A stretch of DNA of 54,358 bases from CAZXDL01 sp964639505 (GTDB taxonomy: Bacteria; Patescibacteriota; Saccharimonadia; Saccharimonadales; UBA4665): contig CAZXDL010000006.1 in assembly GCA_964639505.1 (NCBI GenBank), positions 1-54,358 on the forward strand, in the 5' to 3' direction. Shown here in pieces: positions 15,959 to 23,402 of the stretch (positions are counted from its first letter, which is position 1; every line of letters begins with the position of its first letter). The notes under the pieces are model-generated. The model had not been told where the DNA came from and did no database searches. It worked only from the letters and a program-made list of their open reading frames with translations. The position numbers and the translations under genes are program-made.

Positions 15959-17098
15959 GTGGCTAAAGCTCAAAAAATATATCTCGACCATGCTGCTGCT
16001 ACGCCGATGCATCCAGATGTATTGCGAGCAATGCAGCCATTTTTTAGTGATAATTTTTATAATCCATCAGCCAACTATTCGGAGGCGACCGCAGCCCGTC
16101 GTAGTCTAGACGAGGCAAGATCTAAGGTCGCGCACTGGATGGGCGCTCGCAATAGCGAAGTTATTTTTACCGCCGGTGGGAGCGAGGCAAATAATCTTGC
16201 CATTCACGGGGTGATGCGTAAATTTCCCGATGCCAACATTGTTGTTAGCGCGATCGAACATGACTCCGTTTTAGAAGCAGCTAAGCGCTATGATTGTCGA
16301 CTCGTGGCGGTTGATAAAGACGGCCGAGTTGATCTCGAAGATCTGACCAAAAAGATTGACCAAAACACTGTTTTGGTCAGTATCGCCTATGCTAACAGCG
16401 AGATCGGTACCGTCCAGTCAATCCGCCAGATCTCCAAGCTGCTTGCTGAGAAACGCCAACTAGGCAAGCGAAAGCTCCCCCTGTATTTTCATACCGATGC
16501 CTGCCAGGCGGCAAATTACCTCGACCTGCACGTTTCAAGACTTGGTGTTGATCTGATGACGATTAACGGCGGTAAAATTTACGGACCAAAGCAATCAGGT
16601 GCGCTTTTCGTTAAAGCTGGGGTAGTGCTTCAGCCTTTGATCGATGGCGGCGGGCAAGAGCGCGGCTTAAGATCCGGCACCCAAAACGTAGCTAGCTCCA
16701 TTGGTTTAGCGACTGCTTTAGACATTGTTCAAACGGCAAGGCATATCGAAACCGCCAGATTACAGAATTTACAAAAAGCGTTCTTTAAGCAAGCGCACGA
16801 TGAACTTCCAAATGTCGTGGTCAACGGTTCGCAAAAATGGCGCTTGCCCAACAATGTGCACCTAACATTTAATGGGCAAGATAACGAAAGATTGCTGATA
16901 CAGCTTGATCAAGCCGGCGTCTTAGCGGCAGCGGGTTCTGCCTGCAGTGCGAGTGATGAAACGCCTTCACATGTCTTGAAAGCAATTGGCCTAACAGATT
17001 CTGAATCACAGGCGAGCTTGCGCTTTACCATGGGACGCTCGACCACTCAAGCAATGATCGATAAAACTATCCACACCTTGCGACCCCTGTTAAAGTAG
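15959..17098 (+). CDS. Cysteine desulfurase (NifS/IscS type, PLP enzyme)
   Basis: The enzyme takes sulfur from cysteine and hands it to acceptors such as MnmA. The 379-residue protein has the N-terminal YLDHAAATPMHP, the PLP-contacting His in SAIEHDSVLEA, the PLP Lys in TINGGKIYGPKQSG (about K205) and the reactive Cys in GSACSASDETPSH (about C327). The usual S-x-H-K is N-G-G-K here, so the His before the Lys is missing. The start is GTG 12 nt after the previous stop. mnmA, the likely sulfur acceptor, lies 5.3 kb downstream beyond the ATPase cluster. Confidence 0.92.
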   Translation: MAKAQKIYLDHAAATPMHPDVLRAMQPFFSDNFYNPSANYSEATAARRSLDEARSKVAHWMGARNSEVIFTAGGSEANNLAIHGVMRKFPDANIVVSAIEHDSVLEAAKRYDCRLVAVDKDGRVDLEDLTKKIDQNTVLVSIAYANSEIGTVQSIRQISKLLAEKRQLGKRKLPLYFHTDACQAANYLDLHVSRLGVDLMTINGGKIYGPKQSGALFVKAGVVLQPLIDGGGQERGLRSGTQNVASSIGLATALDIVQTARHIETARLQNLQKAFFKQAHDELPNVVVNGSQKWRLPNNVHLTFNGQDNERLLIQLDQAGVLAAAGSACSASDETPSHVLKAIGLTDSESQASLRFTMGRSTTQAMIDKTIHTLRPLLK

Positions 17099-17147
17099 AC
17101 TAAGTCTAATTAAGTCTGTATTTGTTTTATTTACAGAGGCTTTGCAG

Positions 17148-17153
17148 TATACT
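17148..17153 (+). promoter_or_regulatory. -10 box upstream of the ATPase cluster
   Basis: TATACT is the best -10 match in the 117-nt gap before the cluster and would leave a leader of about 55 nt. No clear -35 box is present. Confidence 0.4.
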
Positions 17154-17215
17154 TACATCTGAAGCTTTAGCACTTTATCCGGGATTTTTATGATGACGAT
17201 GGTGGGTAAATAAAC

Positions 17216-17839
17216 ATGACAATCTGGTGGCTGGTACTTATTTTGGCTGCGATCGGCAGCGCTGGCATTGCTTTTATCTGGTTGGCGATAAGGATCGGTA
17301 ATAGTAGTACTAAGAAGTCGGGCAGTGTTCTCGACTCGGTACAGAGCGCAGCCGACAGCGATGTCGAACATCTGTTTGACGATGATTTTAGAGAAGAGCT
17401 TCGCAATCGCGGCCGGCTTCATTTCGAAAAGATTATCGGCGAAAACGCTATGTTTTTGCAGCAAGACCTTCGTCTGACTACTTCTCAGCTCAACGAATAC
17501 ATGAAAACTGAGATTACACACAAGCTTCAAGAAGAATTCCAGAAGTACGAAGAATCGATCATGGATGCCAAGCAAATGGCAGTTGAATCCATCGAAAAAA
17601 CCAAGGCGGCGATTGACGAGCAGCGTGACCAGATGGGCAAGCAAGTTCAGCAGGAAATGTTAGCCGAAAAAGAACGCGTCTTAAAGCGATTCGAAGACAA
17701 CATGGCCGATATCGTAAACCATTACGTGTTGGCGGCGATTGGTGATCAAATTGATCTCAACGATCAGCTGGAATACATCTTGGGAGACCTAGAGCAAAAT
17801 AAGCAGGCTATCATTGAGGATATTAGAAGTGGCGCATAA
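17216..17839 (+). CDS. F-type ATPase b-subunit-like peripheral stalk protein
   Basis: The 207-residue protein starts with one membrane helix (IWWLVLILAAIGSAGIAFIWL), followed by an acidic linker and a long predicted coiled coil (about residues 60-165). A helical C-terminal end follows (NHYVLAAIGDQIDLNDQLEY). This is the layout of ATP synthase subunit b, the stator stalk, and it sits at the b position in a delta-alpha-gamma-beta-epsilon cluster. Sequence similarity to ordinary AtpF is weak, so the call rests mainly on architecture and place. It is longer than the usual 150-170 residues. No subunit a or c gene precedes it. Confidence 0.7.
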   Translation: MTIWWLVLILAAIGSAGIAFIWLAIRIGNSSTKKSGSVLDSVQSAADSDVEHLFDDDFREELRNRGRLHFEKIIGENAMFLQQDLRLTTSQLNEYMKTEITHKLQEEFQKYEESIMDAKQMAVESIEKTKAAIDEQRDQMGKQVQQEMLAEKERVLKRFEDNMADIVNHYVLAAIGDQIDLNDQLEYILGDLEQNKQAIIEDIRSGA

Positions 17840-18353
17840 AGAAACCGCAGCACCACACGCGCAAAAGCTAAGCCTACCGATCATGGTGGTTGGGCCGATT
17901 GAAATTGGCCGCTTGGTGCGCGAAATGGGTGATATCGATGAAGCCCTGCTTCAGCTTGGCATCAGAGAAGGCGGTCAACGGACTAAAATGCCCCAAACTA
18001 GCCGGCTAATGGACGAGCTTATTCAACACAACAAACTCAACTTGCTGCATGACGACGACCGCAAGGCCCTGACTGATTATTTAGTGACTCTGCGGCAAAA
18101 AGCACCTGTCATACACATGAGCTTTAGCGCAGATCCGTCGGCAGCGTTTTTGGAAAAACTGATGAGTTGGCTGAGGCGCGAAATCCACCCTGATGTATTG
18201 TTAACAGTCGGATTGCAGCCTAATCTAGGTGCCGGCGCCACAATGCGTACCACCAACAAGTATTTTGATCTTTCTCTTAGGCAAGACCTAGCTAAAAAGG
18301 GCGACCTACTTAAAGATATATTGAGTCCGGCAGTTAAGGAAGCACCGGCATGA
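17829..18353 (+). CDS. F-type ATPase delta-subunit-like protein
   Basis: The 174-residue protein occupies the delta (AtpH/OSCP) position between the b-like gene and alpha. Its C-terminal half (about 95-165) contains HPDVLLTVGLQPNLGAGATM and KYFDLSLRQDL, comparable to the V-G-x-x-P-x-L-G-x-G and D-x-S-x-x-x-x-L of the delta C-terminal domain. The N-terminal six-helix domain is poorly conserved. I chose GTG 17829 because a GAGG ribosome-binding site lies about 9 nt upstream; an upstream in-frame TTG at 17814 is the alternative. It overlaps the b-like gene by 11 nt and alpha by 4 nt. Confidence 0.65.
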   Translation: MAHKETAAPHAQKLSLPIMVVGPIEIGRLVREMGDIDEALLQLGIREGGQRTKMPQTSRLMDELIQHNKLNLLHDDDRKALTDYLVTLRQKAPVIHMSFSADPSAAFLEKLMSWLRREIHPDVLLTVGLQPNLGAGATMRTTNKYFDLSLRQDLAKKGDLLKDILSPAVKEAPA

Positions 18354-19855
18354 GTACTGGCAATAAACACTTTCAGCGCTTAGTTGAAGCCGGCAATCCG
18401 GTCGGTGAGATTATTGCCGTTGAGAAGTTCCTGATTAAAGTCCGCGGCCTGCACCCTTGTGTTGTTAGGGCGCTAATTATGTTCGAAGATGGTAGCAAGG
18501 GCTTTGTACACCAAGTATTGCCAGACTACGTCATGGTATTGCATCTTGGCACGCAAAACCTACGCACTGGAATGGTTGCGGTAGTACAGCACCAAGACTT
18601 AGTCTGTAAAGTCGGCAAAGATTTTATAGGCCGTGTTGTGTCTGTTACGGGCGAGCCTTTAGACGGTAAAGGGCCAATTGCGGCAGACGCGACTTGGCCA
18701 GTTTTTAACACAGCGCCACCAATATTTCAGCGCAAACTAGTCGAAGATCAGCTGGAGAGCGGCGTAACAGCGATAGATGCGCTGTTTCCTCTGGTTCGCG
18801 GTCAGCGTATGGCCATGCTTGGCGACAGTAAATCTGGTAAGAGTACACTAGCGACACAGCTGACAATTAACCAAAAAAACACCGATCAGGTTGTGGTCTA
18901 TTGTCTGATTGCGAAAAGGCGCAGCGATATTGATACCTTGTTGACGCGCCTGCAAGAAAACGGTGGTCTAGAAAAAGCCATCGTGGTTGTATCGACGATG
19001 TTTGAGTCACTAATCATGAGCTACATCGCACCGTACGTGGCCTGTGCACTGGCCGAGTACCTCTGGCAAAAGGCCGACCAAGACACCATCATCATCTATG
19101 ATGATCTAACGGCACATGCCCATGCTTATCGTGAAATAGCATTATTGTCTGGAGTTAGCCCAGGCCGTGACTCCTATCCTGGAGATATGTTCTTTGCTCA
19201 CTCTAGTCTTTTAGAGCGTGCTGGCCGACTTGAGAGTAACGGCAAGTCCCTGACATGTATCCCAATAGTGCATGTCGCCAACGGTGATATCACTGCCTAT
19301 CTGCCGACCAACATCATGTCGATTACCGATGGTCAGTGGATACTAGATATGGAAATCTTCCGAGCCGGTATTCGTCCGGCTTTAAGTGTCGGGCTAAGCG
19401 TTACCCGTGCTGGTGGTGTCGGTCACAACAAGCGGCAAAAGGATATCGCGTCTCGCACGCTCAAACTTCTAGCAGATTACAGACAAGCTGAGGAATTTGC
19501 GCACTTTGGCTCAGAATTGGCAATTGAGAGCAAGCGCGCCCTAGTTACTGGCAAGCGGCTATTTGAATTAATGACCCAGGGGCCAGGTGATGTTTATTCT
19601 CTGACGGCTCAGCAGCTGATGTTCCAAATCGTGCTAGATCTTAATGAAAATGAAGATTTAAACATGCATATGCTTAAACAGAAGGCGAATGAATACGCTG
19701 CCAAGATTAAAGAAGATAAAGATTTTGACGCGATTCGAGAGCAGCTAAAGGCCGTCAGCATCGTCGAGATCAAGGGCGGGCCTGTCGTAAAGCCAGCCCC
19801 AGCAGCCGCCGTCGTATCAGATAAAGAGCCAGCCAAGGCTGAGGCTAAAACATGA
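18350..19855 (+). CDS. atpA: F1-type ATPase alpha subunit (divergent)
   Basis: The 501-residue alpha subunit has the Walker A loop GDSKSGKSTLA (about 159-169), the Walker B region TIIIYDDLTAHA and the arginine finger in SVGLSVTRAGGVG. The common sequences are GDRQTGKT and SVSRVGGAA, so both are altered but keep the key Lys and Arg. The N-terminal helix that normally binds delta is shorter (VGEIIAVEKFLIKVRGL begins near residue 18). The C-terminus ends with an Ala/Pro/Lys tail not found in ordinary AtpA. An AAGGA ribosome-binding site and an ATGA overlap couple it to the delta-like gene. Confidence 0.92.
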   Translation: MSTGNKHFQRLVEAGNPVGEIIAVEKFLIKVRGLHPCVVRALIMFEDGSKGFVHQVLPDYVMVLHLGTQNLRTGMVAVVQHQDLVCKVGKDFIGRVVSVTGEPLDGKGPIAADATWPVFNTAPPIFQRKLVEDQLESGVTAIDALFPLVRGQRMAMLGDSKSGKSTLATQLTINQKNTDQVVVYCLIAKRRSDIDTLLTRLQENGGLEKAIVVVSTMFESLIMSYIAPYVACALAEYLWQKADQDTIIIYDDLTAHAHAYREIALLSGVSPGRDSYPGDMFFAHSSLLERAGRLESNGKSLTCIPIVHVANGDITAYLPTNIMSITDGQWILDMEIFRAGIRPALSVGLSVTRAGGVGHNKRQKDIASRTLKLLADYRQAEEFAHFGSELAIESKRALVTGKRLFELMTQGPGDVYSLTAQQLMFQIVLDLNENEDLNMHMLKQKANEYAAKIKEDKDFDAIREQLKAVSIVEIKGGPVVKPAPAAAVVSDKEPAKAEAKT

Positions 19856-20715
19856 AACGGCTAAACGAAATCGCCAAAGAAGAAGAAGCGATGGCTGTAT
19901 TGGTCGAATTAACAGGTGCGTTTGAAGGCATCGCCAGCATGCGCATTTCTCAGATTAAAAGTCAGGTTGAGCAGTCTACCAAATTCTTTAATCAATTGTG
20001 GGAAATATATTCTCAATTGAAGCGAGGCGATGTATTTAACTTCGGTCGCGTTAAAGCCGATAAGGATGTCAGCGAGAAAGAACTGTATGTCATCATAACT
20101 GCAGAGGGCGGTTTCAGTGGCGACATCGATCAAAAGCTCGTCAACTTAATGCTGCAGGATCACGACAAAGACAAGCAAGATATTATAGTCATCGGCCACC
20201 ACGGAGCGATTCAGCTGGCTCAGCGAGGAGTGTCTTACCAGAAATATTACAAGCTGCCAACCAAAGACCGCGACATCAATGTGACGCCGATTGTCCAAAA
20301 AGTTAAAGAATATAAGTCCACCAAGATCTTTTACCAGCAATATGTGTCTCTAATGATTCAGGACGTCCGGCGGATTGAATTGTCTAACGCAATCAACCAG
20401 CGTGGCACTGCCAGCGACAAGCCCGACGAAGTGATTAACGAACAAAACTACATTTTTGAACCAAGTACTTACGAAGTGGCAGCGCATTTGGAACGCACCA
20501 TGATGCAAATTGCCATAAGTCAGTTGATCCTAGAATCAAAGCTTGCGCAATATGCCTCGCGTTTCCAGGCCATGAGCGCCGCCCGCGAACGCGCCGATGA
20601 AACTAAGAGTGACCTGCACCTGTCATATAACCGAACTAAGCGCAGCATCAAAGACGAACGTCTTAAAGAAATCGTCAACGGTCTAAAAAAAGCTAAAGTC
20701 GGAGCGAGGGTCTAA
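19852..20715 (+). CDS. atpG: F1-type ATPase gamma subunit (divergent)
   Basis: Gamma is the central rotor shaft. The 287-residue protein has the expected N- and C-terminal helices and a central Rossmann-like part (ELYVIITAEGGFSGDID, compare the usual S-D-R-G-L-C-G). The C-terminal signature is recognisable as RFQAMSAARERADE followed by LHLSYNRTKRSIKDERLKEI, matching the normal R-M-x-A-M and Y-N-x-x-R-Q-x-x-I-T-x-E. The N-terminal K-R-I-x-S-V-K-N-T motif is not conserved. It overlaps alpha by ATGA and is followed by beta after 1 nt. Confidence 0.87.
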   Translation: MKRLNEIAKEEEAMAVLVELTGAFEGIASMRISQIKSQVEQSTKFFNQLWEIYSQLKRGDVFNFGRVKADKDVSEKELYVIITAEGGFSGDIDQKLVNLMLQDHDKDKQDIIVIGHHGAIQLAQRGVSYQKYYKLPTKDRDINVTPIVQKVKEYKSTKIFYQQYVSLMIQDVRRIELSNAINQRGTASDKPDEVINEQNYIFEPSTYEVAAHLERTMMQIAISQLILESKLAQYASRFQAMSAARERADETKSDLHLSYNRTKRSIKDERLKEIVNGLKKAKVGARV

Positions 20716-20716
20716 T

Positions 20717-22021
20717 ATGCCCGGCACAATAATAAGCGTTAAAGATCTTGTCGTCAAAGCTCAATTTGACGATGATTCACCGAGCGTAAACGAACTGATA
20801 AAAATCGATAACGGGCATGAGACTCAATTATTAGTTGATCATCTTGAGCCAGGTGGAGTGGCTTTTTGCCTAAACATCCGTGGTGACATGCGTTTGACAA
20901 AAGGCATGAAAGCCGAGCGCACACATAAAGGCATCGAGATTCCAACCGGCGATAAGACGATCGGCCGCGTCTTAAACGCGCTGGGCGATCCGCTTGATGG
21001 GTTACCAGCTGTCGAAGGCGAAGACGTAAAACGCAAAGATATCCTAAAAATGCCAACTCGCACATCAAACTTCTCTGGATCAAAGCCAGAAATACTTGAA
21101 ACCGGCATCAAAGTTATCGACTTCTTTACGCCGTTCGTAAAAGGTCGCAAAATCGGGATAATTGGCGGTGCCGGTGTCGGTAAAACCGTGCTGACAATGG
21201 AGCTAATCAATAACATTGCTACCAACCAAGCTGGCTTGTCCTTTTTCTCAGGTATTGGTGAGCGTATTAGGGAAGGCCACGAGCTTTACGTCACACTTAA
21301 AGAAAACGATCTGCTCAAAAACACCTGTTTGTTTTTTGCTCAAATGAATGAAAATCCTGTTCAAAGATCATTGGTCGGCTTAACCGCCACTGCATCGGCT
21401 GAATATTTCCGTGACGAGCAAAAAAAGGACATCCTATTTTTTGCTGATAACATGTTCCGCTATGTACAGGCACGCAATGAACTTTCGACAATCTTAGACC
21501 AAGTTCCTAACGAAGGTGGCTATGAATCAACAATTTTCTCTGATGTTAAAATCCTGCAAGACCGATTGAGCTCCAACGAAAACGGTTCGATCACTTCTGT
21601 GCAGACAATTTATGTCCCAGCCGACGACGTCAGCGATCCAGCTGTGCAATTCATTCAACACGAAATGGATTCAATCATCGTTTTGTCTCGCAAAGTCGCT
21701 GAGCAGGGAATCAGACCGGCCGTCGATCTTAACCAAGTCACCTCGTCGCTATTAACTCCTGAAATTGTCGGCGAACGACATTATCTGCTTAGCGTGCAGG
21801 TGCAGGCGCTGCTGCAAAAATATGAGTCGCTTAAAGGCATTATCGCCATCATCGGCGAAAACGAACTGAGTCCGGCTGACCGCGCCGACTATGCCAAAGC
21901 TAAGAAACTAATCAGCAATTTCGCTCAACACATGAGTGTTATGACTAAGCATACTGGCATAAAAGGCGATTATTTCACTAGAGAGGAAACGCTCAAGAGC
22001 ATCGAGGAAATAGTTGTATGA
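20717..22021 (+). CDS. atpD: F1-type ATPase beta subunit (divergent, short C-terminus)
   Basis: Beta carries the catalytic sites. The 434-residue protein has the P-loop GGAGVGKT (about 149-156), the catalytic Glu in GIGERIREGHE (usually GVGERTREG) and ITSVQTIYVPADD. Several segments that are nearly invariant in ATP synthases differ: MNENPVQR replaces MNEPPGAR, and ARNELSTILDQVPNEGGYES replaces the [20 protein letters not shown] catch loop. DELSEED is ENELSPAD. The C-terminus stops about 25 residues early. ATP hydrolysis is likely kept; coupling to a normal rotor is uncertain. It overlaps epsilon by ATGA. Confidence 0.92.
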   Translation: MPGTIISVKDLVVKAQFDDDSPSVNELIKIDNGHETQLLVDHLEPGGVAFCLNIRGDMRLTKGMKAERTHKGIEIPTGDKTIGRVLNALGDPLDGLPAVEGEDVKRKDILKMPTRTSNFSGSKPEILETGIKVIDFFTPFVKGRKIGIIGGAGVGKTVLTMELINNIATNQAGLSFFSGIGERIREGHELYVTLKENDLLKNTCLFFAQMNENPVQRSLVGLTATASAEYFRDEQKKDILFFADNMFRYVQARNELSTILDQVPNEGGYESTIFSDVKILQDRLSSNENGSITSVQTIYVPADDVSDPAVQFIQHEMDSIIVLSRKVAEQGIRPAVDLNQVTSSLLTPEIVGERHYLLSVQVQALLQKYESLKGIIAIIGENELSPADRADYAKAKKLISNFAQHMSVMTKHTGIKGDYFTREETLKSIEEIVV

Positions 22022-22347
22022 GCGACAAAGCCGCCGTCGATGAACAGGTCGTAATCGGCGATGCCCAGACATCAATAAAGCACAAAGGCGACAAAACAGA
22101 TCCAAATATGAAGGTGCTGGTCCACTCGCCGTTTCGCGAGTACTACAACGGGCTAGCCAGCAGTATTACCGGTCAAAACGCAACCGGCGAGTTTGACATA
22201 TTGCCACATCACCACAACTTCATCTCGTTGCTATTGCCTTGTGATCTAATTATTCGCACAGTTACGGCCGGCGATTTGAGAGTTCGCATTTCGGGTGGTC
22301 TGATGCACGTCAAGGCCGACCAAGTCATCGTCTTTCTAGATGTCTAG
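22018..22347 (+). CDS. atpC: F1-type ATPase epsilon subunit (N-terminal domain only)
   Basis: The 109-residue protein has an extra N-terminal stretch of about 30 residues and then the epsilon beta-sandwich, recognised by SSITGQNATGEFDILPHHHN and ISGGLMHVKADQVIVFLD. The C-terminal helical hairpin that inhibits ATP hydrolysis in many bacteria is absent. It is the last gene of the cluster, and a new promoter for mnmA follows at once. Confidence 0.85.
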   Translation: MSDKAAVDEQVVIGDAQTSIKHKGDKTDPNMKVLVHSPFREYYNGLASSITGQNATGEFDILPHHHNFISLLLPCDLIIRTVTAGDLRVRISGGLMHVKADQVIVFLDV

Positions 22348-22352
22348 AATCT

Positions 22353-22361
22353 TGCTAAAAT
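22353..22361 (+). promoter_or_regulatory. Extended -10 promoter of mnmA
   Basis: TGC-TAAAAT ends 9 nt before ATG 22371, predicting a leader of only about 2 nt. Confidence 0.55.
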
Positions 22362-22370
22362 AGTATATAT

Positions 22371-23402
22371 ATGACAAAAAAAGTTTATGTCGGCATGTCC
22401 GGCGGAGTTGACTCATCGGTTACAGCCGCGCTTCTAAAACAGCAAGGCTATGATGTCACCGGTGTTTACATGAAAAATTGGAGTCAAGATATCCCTGGCT
22501 TTGTCTGCCCCTGGAAAGAAGACTATCAAGACGCCAAACGCGTCGCCGTGCAGCTCGGTATTGATTTTAAAATGTACGATTTCGAGACTGAATACCGCCA
22601 AAAGGTCGTTGATTACATGGTGGCCGATTATCAGGCTGGGCGGACGCCTAACCCCGACATAATGTGTAATCAAGAAGTTAAATTTAAACTCTTTTTGGAA
22701 ACGGCCTTAGAAGATGGTGCCGACATGATTGCTACTGGACATTACGCTCGCATAAAAGACGGTCAGTTATTTGCGGGGCTTGATCCAAAAAAGGATCAGT
22801 CATACTTTCTTTACCGTGTAACCGAAGATGCTCTAAAGAAAAGCCTAATACCGATTGGTGAAATGCACAAAACCGAAACCCGTAAAATTGCCAAAAAGCT
22901 TGGTCTTGCTACGGCAGAAAAAAGGGACAGCCAGGGCATCTGCTTTGTCGGCAAAGTTGGCATCAAAGAATTTCTACTCAACCAGCTTGGCCCACAACCA
23001 CATGGTCCGATTATCGACGAATCTGGCAAAACTATTGGCCAACATGACGGGGCACTTTTTTACACGATTGGCCAGCGACACGGGCTGGACGTTGGCGGCG
23101 GTCTGCCATACTACGTGACCAAAAAAGATATCAAAAAGAACATAGTTTATGTAACGACTAAACTCGACGACCAAGCCTTATGGTCAAAAGAAATAAAGCT
23201 AGAAGACCTGCATTGGATTAATAAACCGCCCAAAAAAGGCCAAAAACTCAAAGCTCGCCTCCGCTACCGTGGACCCCTGATAGACTGCCAAAACCATGAC
23301 AATATATTGACATTGGCAACTGAGCAACGAGGACTGGCTAGTGGGCAATCGGCCGTCATTTATGACGGAGACCTTGTGCTCGGCGGCGGCATCCTTGTCT
23401 AG
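22371..23402 (+). CDS. mnmA: tRNA-specific 2-thiouridylase MnmA
   Basis: MnmA makes 2-thiouridine at the wobble position of tRNA-Lys, -Glu and -Gln. The 343-residue enzyme has the PP-loop GMSGGVDSS (8-16), YMKNWSQD, the catalytic Cys in NPDIMCNQEVKF (about C98), IATGHYARI, the second Cys in SQGICFVGKV (about C190) and the C-terminal beta-barrel domain (FYTIGQRHGLDVGGG). The sulfur donor is presumably the cysteine desulfurase at 15959. The gene ends in CTAG, which also encodes the stop of the convergent gene on the other strand. Confidence 0.96.
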   Translation: MTKKVYVGMSGGVDSSVTAALLKQQGYDVTGVYMKNWSQDIPGFVCPWKEDYQDAKRVAVQLGIDFKMYDFETEYRQKVVDYMVADYQAGRTPNPDIMCNQEVKFKLFLETALEDGADMIATGHYARIKDGQLFAGLDPKKDQSYFLYRVTEDALKKSLIPIGEMHKTETRKIAKKLGLATAEKRDSQGICFVGKVGIKEFLLNQLGPQPHGPIIDESGKTIGQHDGALFYTIGQRHGLDVGGGLPYYVTKKDIKKNIVYVTTKLDDQALWSKEIKLEDLHWINKPPKKGQKLKARLRYRGPLIDCQNHDNILTLATEQRGLASGQSAVIYDGDLVLGGGILV

